From NCBI RefSeq assembly GCF_003148565.1, contig NZ_QGGL01000002.1, positions 1 through 64,000 of the forward strand: a stretch of 64,000 nt of DNA, written 5' to 3'. Below are positions 16,482 to 24,943 of this stretch, one piece after another. The first letter of the stretch is position 1; every line of letters begins with the position of its first letter. The notes beneath the pieces are model-generated. The model made no database searches and was not told where the DNA came from. It saw only the letters and a list, made by a program, of their open reading frames with translations. The stretch comes from Tumebacillus permanentifrigoris (GTDB taxonomy: Bacteria; Bacillota; Bacilli; Tumebacillales; Tumebacillaceae). The translations under genes and the position numbers were made by a program.

Positions 16482-16518
16482 AAAAAACCGTCAGGACTTT
16501 TGTCCCGACGGTTTTTGG
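16482..16518. terminator. Bidirectional terminator between convergent genes
   Basis: AAAACCGTCAGGAC pairs with GTCCCGACGGTTTT, with A-runs on one side and T-runs on the other. It serves the + strand membrane protein and the - strand ABC operon. Confidence 0.9.
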
Positions 16519-16521
16519 CAT

Positions 16522-17025
16522 TTACTTTTTCTTCTTCTTGGTATTGCGATAACGTTTCTTCGTTGCATGTGGGACATACGGCTTGTCGTTTTTCACCGCG
16601 TATTTTTCGTCGGCGTGTTTCTTAGCCGCTTGCTTCGCTTCGAGCTCCAGACGCTTTTTCTCCGCCCACTCGTGGGTTTTGGTAAAAATGAACGTCCCGA
16701 ATACTGAGATCACCGCCACGAGCAAGGGCAACGAAACCAATGCGCTTTTCAGCGCCGTCGTCGCATCTGCCGCACTCATCTTGCTGTACACATAGATAAA
16801 ATACACCACATACGAGAGGATCGCGGCCAATACAGACCCGATGATCCCGTGTGTGAAACGCTTCGTCTCGACTTTTTGGACGATGAAGTAGATCGTGAAC
16901 ATCATCGCCACCGGCAATGTCGACAGCAACAGATCCGGTGTGAAGAACATCGGCACAATGCCAGACACGACACCGAGCAGACCTGCTACGGTCAGAATTC
17001 GCTTCCAATTTAATCCATAGAACAT
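16522..17025 (-). CDS. Four-TM membrane protein at end of ABC operon (167 aa)
   Basis: Four hydrophobic segments occur between residues 10 and 110. A long basic cytosolic tail follows, ending KKRYRNTKKKKK. The start overlaps the ATPase gene by 16 bases, so the two are translationally linked. It could be an accessory subunit of the ABC exporter encoded upstream. I do not recognise the family. Confidence 0.65.
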   Translation of the reverse strand: MFYGLNWKRILTVAGLLGVVSGIVPMFFTPDLLLSTLPVAMMFTIYFIVQKVETKRFTHGIIGSVLAAILSYVVYFIYVYSKMSAADATTALKSALVSLPLLVAVISVFGTFIFTKTHEWAEKKRLELEAKQAAKKHADEKYAVKNDKPYVPHATKKRYRNTKKKKK

Positions 17026-17708
17026 GATCCTATCACTCCAGACTTTATCTTCACGGTGCGTGTTGCATACTGCGCCATCGCGCGGTCATGCGTGACCATC
17101 ACCACCGTCTTGCCGGCCGCATGCAAGCGGCCTAACAACCCCATCAGCTCTCCAGCCGTCGCTTCGTCGAGCGCCCCCGTCGGCTCATCCGCCAGCACCA
17201 CCGCCGGGTCGGAGATCAACGCCCGCGCCAACGCCACGCGCCGTTGCTCCCCGCCGCTCAACTTGAACGACCGTTCCTCCTCACGCCCGGCCAACCCCAT
17301 GTCTGCCAAAAGCGAATCCGCCCGCGCGCGGTCGGACTTCGTCACACTTCCAGTCAGCATCTTGGGCAGCAAGACGTTCTCTCGCACATTCAAGGTGTTC
17401 ACCAAGCTCGGAAACTGAAACACGAACCCGATCTGCTCCGCCCGCAATCGCGTCCGCTCGCGTTCTCGCAGTCCTGTCACGTCCAACCCGTCCAGCACCA
17501 TCGTGCCTGCGGTCGGTTGGCTCAACAACCCGAGAATCGAAAGCAACGTCGACTTCCCACTGCCAGACGGACCCATGATCGCCACAAACTCGCCGCGCGG
17601 GATATGTAAGTCAATTCCACCTAGTGCATGTATTTTCTGCTTCCGATCCCGATTCTCCTGCAAGCCCGGCCCATCATAGGTTTTCGTCACGCCGCACAAG
17701 TCGATCAT
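17010..17708 (-). CDS. ABC transporter ATP-binding protein, MacB/LolD type (232 aa)
   Basis: It has Walker A GPSGSGKST, the signature LSGGEQRRVALARAL, Walker B VVLADEPTGALD and a switch His in VMVTHD. The size and the insertion around the Q-loop (GFVFQFPSLVNTLNVRENV) fit the LolD/MacB/FtsE group, which works with FtsX-like permeases. The permease gene lies 2 bases upstream. Likely substrates are lipids, peptides or antibiotics; the sequence does not tell which. A GGAG site lies 6 bases before the ATG. Confidence 0.9.
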   Translation of the reverse strand: MIDLCGVTKTYDGPGLQENRDRKQKIHALGGIDLHIPRGEFVAIMGPSGSGKSTLLSILGLLSQPTAGTMVLDGLDVTGLRERERTRLRAEQIGFVFQFPSLVNTLNVRENVLLPKMLTGSVTKSDRARADSLLADMGLAGREEERSFKLSGGEQRRVALARALISDPAVVLADEPTGALDEATAGELMGLLGRLHAAGKTVVMVTHDRAMAQYATRTVKIKSGVIGSCSMD

Positions 17709-17710
17709 GG

Positions 17711-18904
17711 CTACTCCCCCTCCCGGATCGCATCATACGGATTGCGCCGCAGGATCTGGCGCGTTGGCACCGCCGCGGCCAGCATCCCGATCGTGGCAGT
17801 CAACACCACCGCCGCCACCGCCAACCAAGTTGTCGTCAGCAAGTTTGGAAAAAGCAACGGCAGCGTGAACGCCTTGATGATCAACGTCTGGTTGTCGTAA
17901 AGCGTCGTCGCGATCAAAAACACACCGATCCCCCCGCCGACGACCGCCGCCAGTGCCGCTTCTGTCAACATCAAGCGGTACACCGACCACTTGCCTGCAC
18001 CCACCGCCCGGAACATCCCGATCTCGCGCATCCGTTCGTTGACGAGCGCCGAGAACAGCGTCATCGCTTGCAAGGCCGCCATGATCAACACCACACCGAT
18101 CATCGAATAGGACAAAAACCGCATCGGCTTCAGCTGCCGGTTGATCGTCTCGCGAATCTTCGAGCCTGTCAGGGCGGTCACATCTGGAATCGAGCGCTCT
18201 ATCTGGCGCTTCACATACTCCTCGTCGCCCGGGTTGGTACGGATGAGCGCGACGGAGATCGTATCCTGTGGCGCTTTGACGTCAAGCGTCCGGGCTTTGT
18301 CCAGCGACATGAAAATCGTCTTGTCCGCGCCGGTTCCCGTCGGGAACAAGACCCGCGCAATTTCAAACGGGTGTCCGAACAGGTTGAGCTGTTCGTGGTA
18401 GGCTTTGTACTTAACATGGTTGACCGCGTTTTTGCCACCCGCCTCGCTCCCGATCAGCAACGAGTCCGGCTTGAAGCGCTTGCCTTCTCCGCTGAGATAC
18501 CCTCGCAACGTGAAGTCGCTCGCCGGGTCGAACGCGACGACGGAGAAATCGCCCTCAACTTGACAACAGACGCCCGAATACGTCGTCAAATAGAGCTGTG
18601 GCGACACCTGCCGCACCTCGGGGATCTGGCGGAGCTTGTCCAAAACGCTCGCGGGCATGTAAAAAGGCGAAACCTCCCCCGAGATCATCACTTGCTCCGC
18701 CACAGCGCTGTACTGCTTGGGCACGACCATGACATCCGCGCCGAATCTCGCCTCGCTGGCGGTGAGGCTGCGATCGACGCTCATGAGGAAAAAGTAACTC
18801 AAGAACAGGATCGATGCTGTCATCGCGGTACTCGTCACCAACAGCGCACTGCGCAGCGGTTTGCGCCACAGATTGCCCCACGCCCATCGAACGCGTTGCC
18901 ACAT
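17711..18904 (-). CDS. ABC transporter permease, FtsX/MacB-like (397 aa)
   Basis: I place the start at 18904 because AGGAGGT lies 8 bases before it; the frame extends 18 more codons of Arg-rich sequence without a site. One TM near residues 20-42 is followed by a large extracellular MacB_PCD-type domain (about 45-255), then three TMs in an FtsX domain (MIGVVLIMAALQAMTLFSAL, RMREIGMFRAVGAGKW, and the closing TM). The motif ERMREIGMFRAVG is characteristic of these permeases. It forms the exporter with the ATPase encoded downstream. A 45-residue membrane protein is encoded directly upstream. Confidence 0.85.
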   Translation of the reverse strand: MWQRVRWAWGNLWRKPLRSALLVTSTAMTASILFLSYFFLMSVDRSLTASEARFGADVMVVPKQYSAVAEQVMISGEVSPFYMPASVLDKLRQIPEVRQVSPQLYLTTYSGVCCQVEGDFSVVAFDPASDFTLRGYLSGEGKRFKPDSLLIGSEAGGKNAVNHVKYKAYHEQLNLFGHPFEIARVLFPTGTGADKTIFMSLDKARTLDVKAPQDTISVALIRTNPGDEEYVKRQIERSIPDVTALTGSKIRETINRQLKPMRFLSYSMIGVVLIMAALQAMTLFSALVNERMREIGMFRAVGAGKWSVYRLMLTEAALAAVVGGGIGVFLIATTLYDNQTLIIKAFTLPLLFPNLLTTTWLAVAAVVLTATIGMLAAAVPTRQILRRNPYDAIREGE

Positions 18905-18920
18905 GTGCCTGTACCTCCTC

Positions 18921-19058
18921 CTAGTCCTCGTCCTCCACGACAGCCGTCCCCTCATCAAATGGGTCCGGCTTGCGCAGGATGCGCACGGTCATCCACGCAC
19001 CGAATCCCAACAGAAACAGCCACAACAGATTGAAGAAGATCTCGATGCCGTTCAACAT
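18921..19058 (-). CDS. Small one-TM protein of the ABC operon (45 aa)
   Basis: A GAGGGA site lies 6 bases before an ATG at 19058. The product begins MLNGIEIFFNLLWLFLLGFG, a single membrane helix, followed by a short RKPDPFDEG segment and an acidic end VVEDED. Its stop lies 16 bases before the permease start. The position suggests a small regulatory or assembly subunit of the exporter. No relatives are known to me. Confidence 0.65.
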   Translation of the reverse strand: MLNGIEIFFNLLWLFLLGFGAWMTVRILRKPDPFDEGTAVVEDED

Positions 19059-19095
19059 CTGCGTTCCCTCACTCTCTTGCGTCAGTTTTGATCAT

Positions 19096-19126
19096 AATAA
19101 AAAGACCAAGGGCATGCAACCCTTGG
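19096..19126 (-). terminator. Rho-independent terminator after the phosphohexomutase-like gene
   Basis: CCAAGGG / CCCTTGG pairs around TTGCATG on the minus strand, followed by TCTTTTTATT. Confidence 0.85.
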
Positions 19127-19136
19127 CATGTATGGA

Positions 19137-20279
19137 CTACTTTTCCACAATCCCGTTCATTTCATCCACGGCCTCCGCGAGGCTCTGTTCGGTCCACAAG
19201 AGATGCTCCAGCAACAACAGCCCGACGAACAACCCATCCCGCTCTGGCATATGCCGTGGAATCAACAAGTTGCCATCACCATCGCCTGCGAGGAGCACGT
19301 CCTCGCGCTGTACGCGGTCCTGGACGTTTTTGAACCCCTTGCCCACTTCGCGCACCCGTTGGTCGAAGCGTTTGCCGAGGGCATCCACGATCCGCTTGCC
19401 GACATCTGACGTTTTCACGAGCGACCCCCGCCAGCCGCGTTCGCGCATCAGGTGCAACGCCGTCAGTCCGAACAGCTCCTGCCCGGTCAACACGCGCCCG
19501 GTTTCATCGACAGCGGCGAGGCGTGCTCCATCACCGGAGAGCGCAAGCCCGAGGTCAGCACCCGAGTCTTTGACTTTTTCTTGCAACGGCATGAGCTGTT
19601 CCGCGATCGCCGGATCAGGCACACACCCGCCAAAAAGCGGATCGTGACGCATCCGCATCGGGATCACCTCACTGCCGAACTCCTCTAGCGCTTGGGTGAG
19701 CAAGTGTCCACCAGACCCATGCATCGCGTCGACGACGAGGCGGAGGCGACGCTTTTTCCGAGCGCTGACAGAGGTGAGGCGCAACAAGTGGTGTACGTAA
19801 GGCTCGTCACAGTTGGCATAGCGGAGCAGTTCTTGCTGCATCGCAGACTCCAGCGATCGGCTGCGCGGGCTGGAACGTCCGACCTTGGCTGCGAGGTACT
19901 TGAGTTCGCTGATCATGATCGGCCCGGCGTGCGGGCCTTTCCACGCCAGCCCGTTCCATTCGGGAGGACGAGTCCCGCCGGAGACCATCACGCCGACTGC
20001 AGCTCCGTGGTAGCGCACGGCAAACGACAGCAAGGGCGTCGGCACCACCGTGTCGAGCAGGTATACCGATACCCCGTTGCCTGCCAACACTTGGGCACAC
20101 TCCCGCGCAAACGCCTCTGACAAAAAGCGCGTGTCATACCCGATCACCACGCCTTGTTCCTCCGCCTGCCGTTCCAAGAGGTCGTCTGCCAGCGCCTGGC
20201 TCACCACCCGCACATTCGGGATCGTCACCGCATCTGCCGTGACACCGCGCCAGCCTTCCGCTCCAAAGACGATTTCCAT
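19137..20279 (-). CDS. Degenerate phosphohexomutase-like protein (380 aa)
   Basis: The N-terminus (FGAEGWRG, cf. FGTDGIRG) and the three-domain order match phosphoglucomutase/phosphomannomutase enzymes. Key loops differ. The phosphoserine loop TASHNP is replaced by MVSGGTRPPEWNGLAWK, so Ser remains but His-Asn are gone. The metal loop DGDADR reads SGDGARL. The sugar-binding GEMSGH loop is not recognisable; GDGDGNLL lies at about that place. It is about 70 residues shorter than usual, mainly in the fourth domain. It may be a pseudoenzyme or have altered chemistry. A mannose-1-phosphate guanylyltransferase is encoded 4 kb away, so a link to spore polysaccharide is possible but unproven. Confidence 0.75.
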   Translation of the reverse strand: MEIVFGAEGWRGVTADAVTIPNVRVVSQALADDLLERQAEEQGVVIGYDTRFLSEAFARECAQVLAGNGVSVYLLDTVVPTPLLSFAVRYHGAAVGVMVSGGTRPPEWNGLAWKGPHAGPIMISELKYLAAKVGRSSPRSRSLESAMQQELLRYANCDEPYVHHLLRLTSVSARKKRRLRLVVDAMHGSGGHLLTQALEEFGSEVIPMRMRHDPLFGGCVPDPAIAEQLMPLQEKVKDSGADLGLALSGDGARLAAVDETGRVLTGQELFGLTALHLMRERGWRGSLVKTSDVGKRIVDALGKRFDQRVREVGKGFKNVQDRVQREDVLLAGDGDGNLLIPRHMPERDGLFVGLLLLEHLLWTEQSLAEAVDEMNGIVEK

Positions 20280-20403
20280 CTCGCATCCCCTCTTCTCCTC
20301 GATCTTCCATTAAAGTATGCAAGGAGATGGGCCGTTGTCACGCCGGGCGCAACAGACTCATAGGATACGGGGAAGAAACCTTTGCCAAACGGAGGGGCCG
20401 GCC

Positions 20404-20556
20404 GTGTACTATTACCTGTTACGCATCGTCAAGGTGTTGTTGTGCACCGCGATCGGGATCATCTTTTTGCGCGCTCTGTTCTTCCCGAATGTGTTGGACA
20501 TCCTGATCCTGCTGTTGCTGTTCCTCGTGTTGATGACGATGTTCCTCGGGACTTGA
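20404..20556 (+). CDS. Small two-segment membrane protein (50 aa)
   Basis: A GGAGGGG site lies 6 bases before a GTG at 20404. The product (MYYYLLRIVKVLLCTAIGII and on) is almost wholly hydrophobic with one Arg and one Pro break, giving two short membrane helices, and ends at a strong terminator. I do not recognise it. The good ribosome site and terminator argue that it is real. Confidence 0.6.
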   Translation: MYYYLLRIVKVLLCTAIGIIFLRALFFPNVLDILILLLLFLVLMTMFLGT

Positions 20557-20563
20557 TGCCGAC

Positions 20564-20606
20564 AAAAAAAACACCACCCGCGCCTCGCGCGAACGTGGTG
20601 TTTTTT
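20564..20606. terminator. Bidirectional terminator
   Basis: AAACACCAC pairs with GTGGTGTTT around a CG-rich loop, with A-runs left and T-runs right. It ends the 50-residue gene on the + strand and the operon at 20612 on the - strand. Confidence 0.85.
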
Positions 20607-20611
20607 GCTAC

Positions 20612-21331
20612 CTACGGCCTGATCGTGTTCAGTTGGTTCGAGGTGCTGAGTTTCGCCTCGTGCGTTTCGCTGACATCGGTCGTCGGGCGTCCGTTTTGGT
20701 AATGGTAGACCTTGCCCGACTCGTCCTGGATCGAGAGGATGTTCTCCTTTTCATCGAACCACGTTTTCTTGGGCTTGACCCCGTACAGCGAGTAGGACTT
20801 GAAGCCAAAAATCGACTCGTAGAAACCGAGGTTGAGCTGCCCATCCTGCTCGTAGAGAAAGTTGATCGACTGCGAATAGGTTGACTTAAACAACTGTTCA
20901 ATCTGGATCTGCCGACCGTCCATGTCGTAGAGCGGGACGAGTTTTTTCTCCGCGACCTTGTAGACGCCAAATGTGTAGCGACCCCACTGTTGGCGCAGGT
21001 AGAAAAGCGTCTTGCCCTGGTCCATCCATTGCAGATAGTGCGCCCCCTCCAAGTCGAGCACGGCGAGGTTCTGATGCTTCTGGTTCTGGATGATGACTTG
21101 CGCGTTGCGCGTGTAGTAGGCGATCGTTTTGCCGCGCGCGTCGATGTCGTAGAGCAAGGCGGTGTCTGGCGGGGTGAGCACGTCCTCGACGGGCGTGGAA
21201 CTTTTCGCGACGGCGACCGCGGTAAAAGCGGACGTGGTCGGCGTCAGGTAGCGTTCCAAGAGGACGAACCCCGTCAGTTGCAACGCAACGACCGAAGTGA
21301 AGAGGATCAGGTATTTCTGCCACGATTTCAT
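20612..21331 (-). CDS. Membrane-anchored hypothetical protein (239 aa)
   Basis: One N-terminal TM (residues 7-26, YLILFTSVVALQLTGFVLLE) anchors an extracytoplasmic domain of beta-strands with repeated short motifs (DIDARGKTIAYYT, WMDQGKTLFYL, WFDEKENILSIQ) that recall TolB/WD40-type propeller blades. It follows the glycosidase gene by 13 bases and is probably co-transcribed. Function is unknown. Confidence 0.6.
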   Translation of the reverse strand: MKSWQKYLILFTSVVALQLTGFVLLERYLTPTTSAFTAVAVAKSSTPVEDVLTPPDTALLYDIDARGKTIAYYTRNAQVIIQNQKHQNLAVLDLEGAHYLQWMDQGKTLFYLRQQWGRYTFGVYKVAEKKLVPLYDMDGRQIQIEQLFKSTYSQSINFLYEQDGQLNLGFYESIFGFKSYSLYGVKPKKTWFDEKENILSIQDESGKVYHYQNGRPTTDVSETHEAKLSTSNQLNTIRP

Positions 21332-21344
21332 GAATCTCTCCTCC

Positions 21345-22286
21345 TCAGTTCTTGCTCACGACAAACGACGTCGCGACCGGGCGCTCGCCCAGCGGATTGG
21401 ATGGCGGGACAACCAATTGCCCGTCCTGCCACATCTCGGCGGAAAATCCACCGTCGAGGTTGGCGGCGATCAGCGCGCCGTGTTGGATCATCAGTTGTTC
21501 GAGGTCTTTGAGCGTGGCTCCGATGCCGCCTGTACCACGTCCTTGAACCACCAACAGGAGCACCGCACCGTCGGCGCGTTGGCCGATGGCAGAACGCGCC
21601 GAACGGCCCCAGCCTCCGTCGCCGCTGGCGATCATGCCTTGTCCGTTGTGTACCAGTTGGGGCCCGAACGACACGGCTTCGGTGACGTTGAGGCTCTCGA
21701 TCTCCTCTGGGGTGTACTTGCCGATGACCAGCGCCCCGTCCTTGGTGAACCCGATGATCGGATCGCTGGTCGGCTTGACGACGGTCTGGCCGTGCGTGAT
21801 CGTCAGCCCGATCGGGATACCGCCGGTGCCGTGACCCGCAACGTCGAGGAATCCGCCCGCATTGATCGCGGCCGCCGCCTTGGTGCGATCCGCCATGTCG
21901 CTCACGAACTCGCCAACGTCGTTGAGGTGTTGCGTGACTTCGACGTGCAGGCGCTTCGGGTTTTTGACGATCATCAATTTGCCGGTGAAGAGTTTCTCCT
22001 CGACCGGCAGAACTTCGATGCTGTTGTCGGTGATGTCGCTGTAGTTATTCAGCATCTCGGTATCGCCTTTGGCGGCGACGTCCATCGAGAGCGGTTGGTA
22101 TTGCTGTAATTTTTCTTGCGACAAAAAATATTCTGCATACTGCGGGTGCCGAGACGTCAGGATCGAACCGACCGCCGTAGACCGCAGATGTTCAAACGGT
22201 CCGTAGAACACGAGGAGGACACTCGATGCTCCTACATAGATCACCAAGCCGACTGCGACTGCAAAACGGAGTAGCCATTTCTTCAT
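21345..22286 (-). CDS. Phosphodiester glycosidase (NAGPA/DUF2233) family protein (313 aa)
   Basis: After an N-terminal TM (residues 6-29), the extracytoplasmic domain has the family landmarks AAINAGGF, SFGPQLVHNG, RSAIGQRADG and IAANLDGGFSAEMW. Members remove N-acetylglucosamine from phosphodiester-linked sugars or act on cell-wall glycans; in Bacilli they are often linked to the envelope. The ATG at 22286 has AGGA 9 bases before it. A GTG two codons earlier is too close to that site. It is the first gene of a two-gene unit with the 239-residue protein. Confidence 0.8.
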   Translation of the reverse strand: MKKWLLRFAVAVGLVIYVGASSVLLVFYGPFEHLRSTAVGSILTSRHPQYAEYFLSQEKLQQYQPLSMDVAAKGDTEMLNNYSDITDNSIEVLPVEEKLFTGKLMIVKNPKRLHVEVTQHLNDVGEFVSDMADRTKAAAAINAGGFLDVAGHGTGGIPIGLTITHGQTVVKPTSDPIIGFTKDGALVIGKYTPEEIESLNVTEAVSFGPQLVHNGQGMIASGDGGWGRSARSAIGQRADGAVLLLVVQGRGTGGIGATLKDLEQLMIQHGALIAANLDGGFSAEMWQDGQLVVPPSNPLGERPVATSFVVSKN

Positions 22287-22410
22287 GCGCACGTTTCCTG
22301 TTCCCCCAACTTGTAGCTTCCGACTCTATCTCTACTACTTTACGAAACTTGACTACGAGATAGCAAGGGGGAAGTGTTGTCAGGAGGTAACAATTTAGCG
22401 AAAAATAGCG

Positions 22411-22447
22411 AAAACCACCGAAGAAACCATTCGGTGGTTTTTTTCTC
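22411..22447. terminator. Bidirectional terminator
   Basis: AAAACCACCGAA pairs with TTCGGTGGTTTT around GAAACCA, with T-runs on both exits. It ends the CotS-like/ManC operon on the - strand. Confidence 0.9.
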
Positions 22448-22448
22448 C

Positions 22449-23822
22449 TTAGGAACGACCCGGTGTCCACGGTCCGCCATGGCTCGGGCGACGGCGCGGT
22501 TGGGGTTCTGCGGGGCGTTTGCTTTTTGGACGGTTCTGGCGCACATGTGCCGCTTGGGTGATGCGCTGCGAGCGTTCTTCGAGCTGTTCGTCATCCTCTT
22601 CGAACCTTGCCAGCGTCACATGGCTCTGCGGGTCTTCCACTTGCACGGCGATCGGCCCGCTCTCGTCCGCTTCTTGCTCCTCCCAGCCATCGCGGCGAGC
22701 AGATTCCGCCGAGGAAGACTCCTCATCCTCCAGATCATAGGACCCGACGTCATCCAATTGCGGTGCGAACGACGGCGCTTCCATCTGCAGGCCGTAGCGG
22801 TCGATCAGGTCTTGCACGAACGTCTCCCGTCCCCGGTCGAGCGCCAGCGACTTGCGCAATCGTGAGGTGAAGCGATCCACATCCCAGTCCCGCGTGCGCT
22901 CGAAGTAGGACTCGACCACTTGCAACGTGCGCGAAGGAAACGAGAGGTAGGCGGCCAACACGGTCATCTCTTCCTTCGTGATCTCGCGTACCCCGCGATA
23001 GACGTCGAGGATTGCAAATCCGATCTCCGCATCCCATCCGTTGCGCGGCATGTAGCGAGAAAGCAACGCACCGAGGTCTTGGACCGGATGTCCGAAGTGG
23101 CAATGGTCGAAATCGACGATGCCCATCCGTTCCTTGTCGACGATCAGGTTTTGACGCGAGAACGAGCCGTGGCAGATCGTCTTGTGCTCGCGCGCCCATT
23201 CCAACACCGCCCCGTAAGGTGATTCGTTCAACTGTTCGCAGGCGTGGTCGATCATTTTCACCAACTCATGGCGGTGCTCTGTGTAGACGCGATCCATCGC
23301 CGTATGGTCGCGACGATCTGCTAAGTGCTGGTCGTAGCTGCCCAGTTTGGCGCGGTACTTGCCCCACTGGGCGGAGAAATCCTCGCGGGTTTCATGACCG
23401 AAGCCACCGCCTGCAAACCCTGCGCTGGCGTTGTGGAAGCGAGCCAGCGTCTCCGCCGCGAGGAAGAGGTTTTTGGTTTTTTTCAAATCGGCTTCCTTGC
23501 CGGGCAACCAGTTGGTCAGGTAGTACAGACCGGTCGGGTGTACGATGAACGGGTCGCCGTACTTGGTGCGGATGAAGCGCGGAACGGCGGTCAATCCGCT
23601 GGCGTAGAGATGTTCCAGCGATTCGTGGATGAAGCGCAACCGCGCATGGCTGACGTTGACTTTTTTCAACATGCGAACACCGGCCGTGGTGTAGATCTTC
23701 AGGACGCCACGCACTTGGCGGACTTTTTCCACGGGCAGATCCCACTCGCGCAGGATCTCCACATCGGCACCGTAGAGGTCAAACGTTTCGTGCAATTCGC
23801 GTTCTTCTTTTCGCTTCCCCAT
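22449..23822 (-). CDS. CotS-family spore coat protein, kinase-like (457 aa)
   Basis: Residues 25-335 follow the CotS/YutH kinase-like fold: an early Lys strand (VRGVLKIYTT), YLTNWLPGKEADL, the loop TICHGSFSRQNLIVD and the metal motif GIVDFDHCHFG. The usual catalytic Asp of HGDxxxxN is Ser here. The last 110 residues are disordered, acidic and then very basic (RPKSKRPAEPQPRRR), an extension not usual for CotS. The gene is last in an operon with ManC and a second CotS-like gene, suggesting sugar decoration of the spore surface. Whether it is an active kinase is doubtful. Confidence 0.75.
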   Translation of the reverse strand: MGKRKEERELHETFDLYGADVEILREWDLPVEKVRQVRGVLKIYTTAGVRMLKKVNVSHARLRFIHESLEHLYASGLTAVPRFIRTKYGDPFIVHPTGLYYLTNWLPGKEADLKKTKNLFLAAETLARFHNASAGFAGGGFGHETREDFSAQWGKYRAKLGSYDQHLADRRDHTAMDRVYTEHRHELVKMIDHACEQLNESPYGAVLEWAREHKTICHGSFSRQNLIVDKERMGIVDFDHCHFGHPVQDLGALLSRYMPRNGWDAEIGFAILDVYRGVREITKEEMTVLAAYLSFPSRTLQVVESYFERTRDWDVDRFTSRLRKSLALDRGRETFVQDLIDRYGLQMEAPSFAPQLDDVGSYDLEDEESSSAESARRDGWEEQEADESGPIAVQVEDPQSHVTLARFEEDDEQLEERSQRITQAAHVRQNRPKSKRPAEPQPRRRPSHGGPWTPGRS

Positions 23823-23835
23823 CGCACACTCCCCC

Positions 23836-24909
23836 TTATAAAAACTCGCGCAGGTCGCGCTTCTCGATGCGGCGCACCAGGTCTTTGATCTCTTGGTCGC
23901 GCTCTTTGTCAGCGACGAGGATCGAGCGATCCGATTGCACGATCAACAGGTCGCGCACGCCAATTGTCGCAATCAACAGGTCTTCGCTCTCGATGATGCA
24001 CTTGCGGGTATCAATCCCGACATGCAGGCCATTGACGATGTTGCCGCTGTTGTCTTGGGTCAGGAAGCGCTCGACCGACCGCCATGATCCGACGTCGTCC
24101 CATGCGAAATCGGCGGGGATCACCGCAACGTTCGGGGCCTTCTCCATAATCGCGTAGTCGACCGAGAGTTTTTCTAACTTGCCGTAGGTTTCGCGGATGA
24201 CGTCGCGCTCCTCTGGTGTGTCGAGGTGATCATAGATGTATGAGAGCTGTTCGTACATCTCCGGCATGTGTTTGCGGTAGGCTTGCAGGATCGTCTGCAC
24301 CTTCCAGACAAACATCCCGGAGTTCCAGAGGTATTTCCCCGATTGCAGGAAGCGCAGCGCCCGGTCGAAGTCCGGCTTTTCAGTGAATTCCGCGACATGG
24401 TAGGAGCGGCGGCCATTGTCGTTGACGAGCAGGGAGTCCATCTTGATGTAGCCATAGCCTGTTTTCGGTTCCGTGGGACGGATGCCAAACGTGACCAGCA
24501 TCTTGTGGTTGCGGGCAAACTCAGCCGCCCAGGAGAGGCAGCGGCGGAAGTCTTGCTCCACACCGATGAAGTGATCAGACGGCAACACCGCCATCACGGC
24601 GTCAGGATCGCGCTTCGCCAGCTTGATCGCCGCGAGTCCGATGCCGGCAGCCGTTTCGCGGGCTTCCGGCTCGATGATCAGGTTCTCAGGCGGGAGATCA
24701 GGCAGTTGTTCGCGGATCTTGTCAAAGTAGCGGTCGTTGGTCACGACATAGACGCAATCTTGACGAATCAGCGGTCGGACGCGTCCGGCGGTCGTCTGCA
24801 GGAGGCTCTTGTCACCGAAGATTTGCAAAAACTGCTTCGGGTTGGCATGCGAACTTTTCGGCCAGAAACGACTCCCCACTCCTCCGGCCAAGATTACGGC
24901 GTACAGCAT
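23836..24909 (-). CDS. manC: Mannose-1-phosphate guanylyltransferase (357 aa)
   Basis: The nucleotidyltransferase signature LAGGVGSRFWPKSSHANPKQ is complete. EPEARETAAGIGLAA and the metal-binding VLPSDHFIG follow, then GYGYIKMD and FTEKPD. These match GDP-mannose pyrophosphorylases, which make GDP-mannose from mannose-1-phosphate and GTP. The C-terminal isomerase domain of bifunctional enzymes is absent (357 residues, monofunctional length). It lies between two CotS-like genes, so the sugar probably feeds spore-coat or crust polysaccharide. The start codon is ATG with a GGAGGGACACCC-type leader. Confidence 0.85.
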   Translation of the reverse strand: MLYAVILAGGVGSRFWPKSSHANPKQFLQIFGDKSLLQTTAGRVRPLIRQDCVYVVTNDRYFDKIREQLPDLPPENLIIEPEARETAAGIGLAAIKLAKRDPDAVMAVLPSDHFIGVEQDFRRCLSWAAEFARNHKMLVTFGIRPTEPKTGYGYIKMDSLLVNDNGRRSYHVAEFTEKPDFDRALRFLQSGKYLWNSGMFVWKVQTILQAYRKHMPEMYEQLSYIYDHLDTPEERDVIRETYGKLEKLSVDYAIMEKAPNVAVIPADFAWDDVGSWRSVERFLTQDNSGNIVNGLHVGIDTRKCIIESEDLLIATIGVRDLLIVQSDRSILVADKERDQEIKDLVRRIEKRDLREFL

Positions 24910-24943
24910 GGGGGTGTCCCTCCTTTCGAGCTTCTCCGACCGC

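Noticed and set aside
17624-19033. 469-residue plus-strand frame over the ABC operon
   Set aside because: It is antisense to clear ABC ATPase and permease genes and is very rich in Arg, His and Gln, as expected for a shadow frame.
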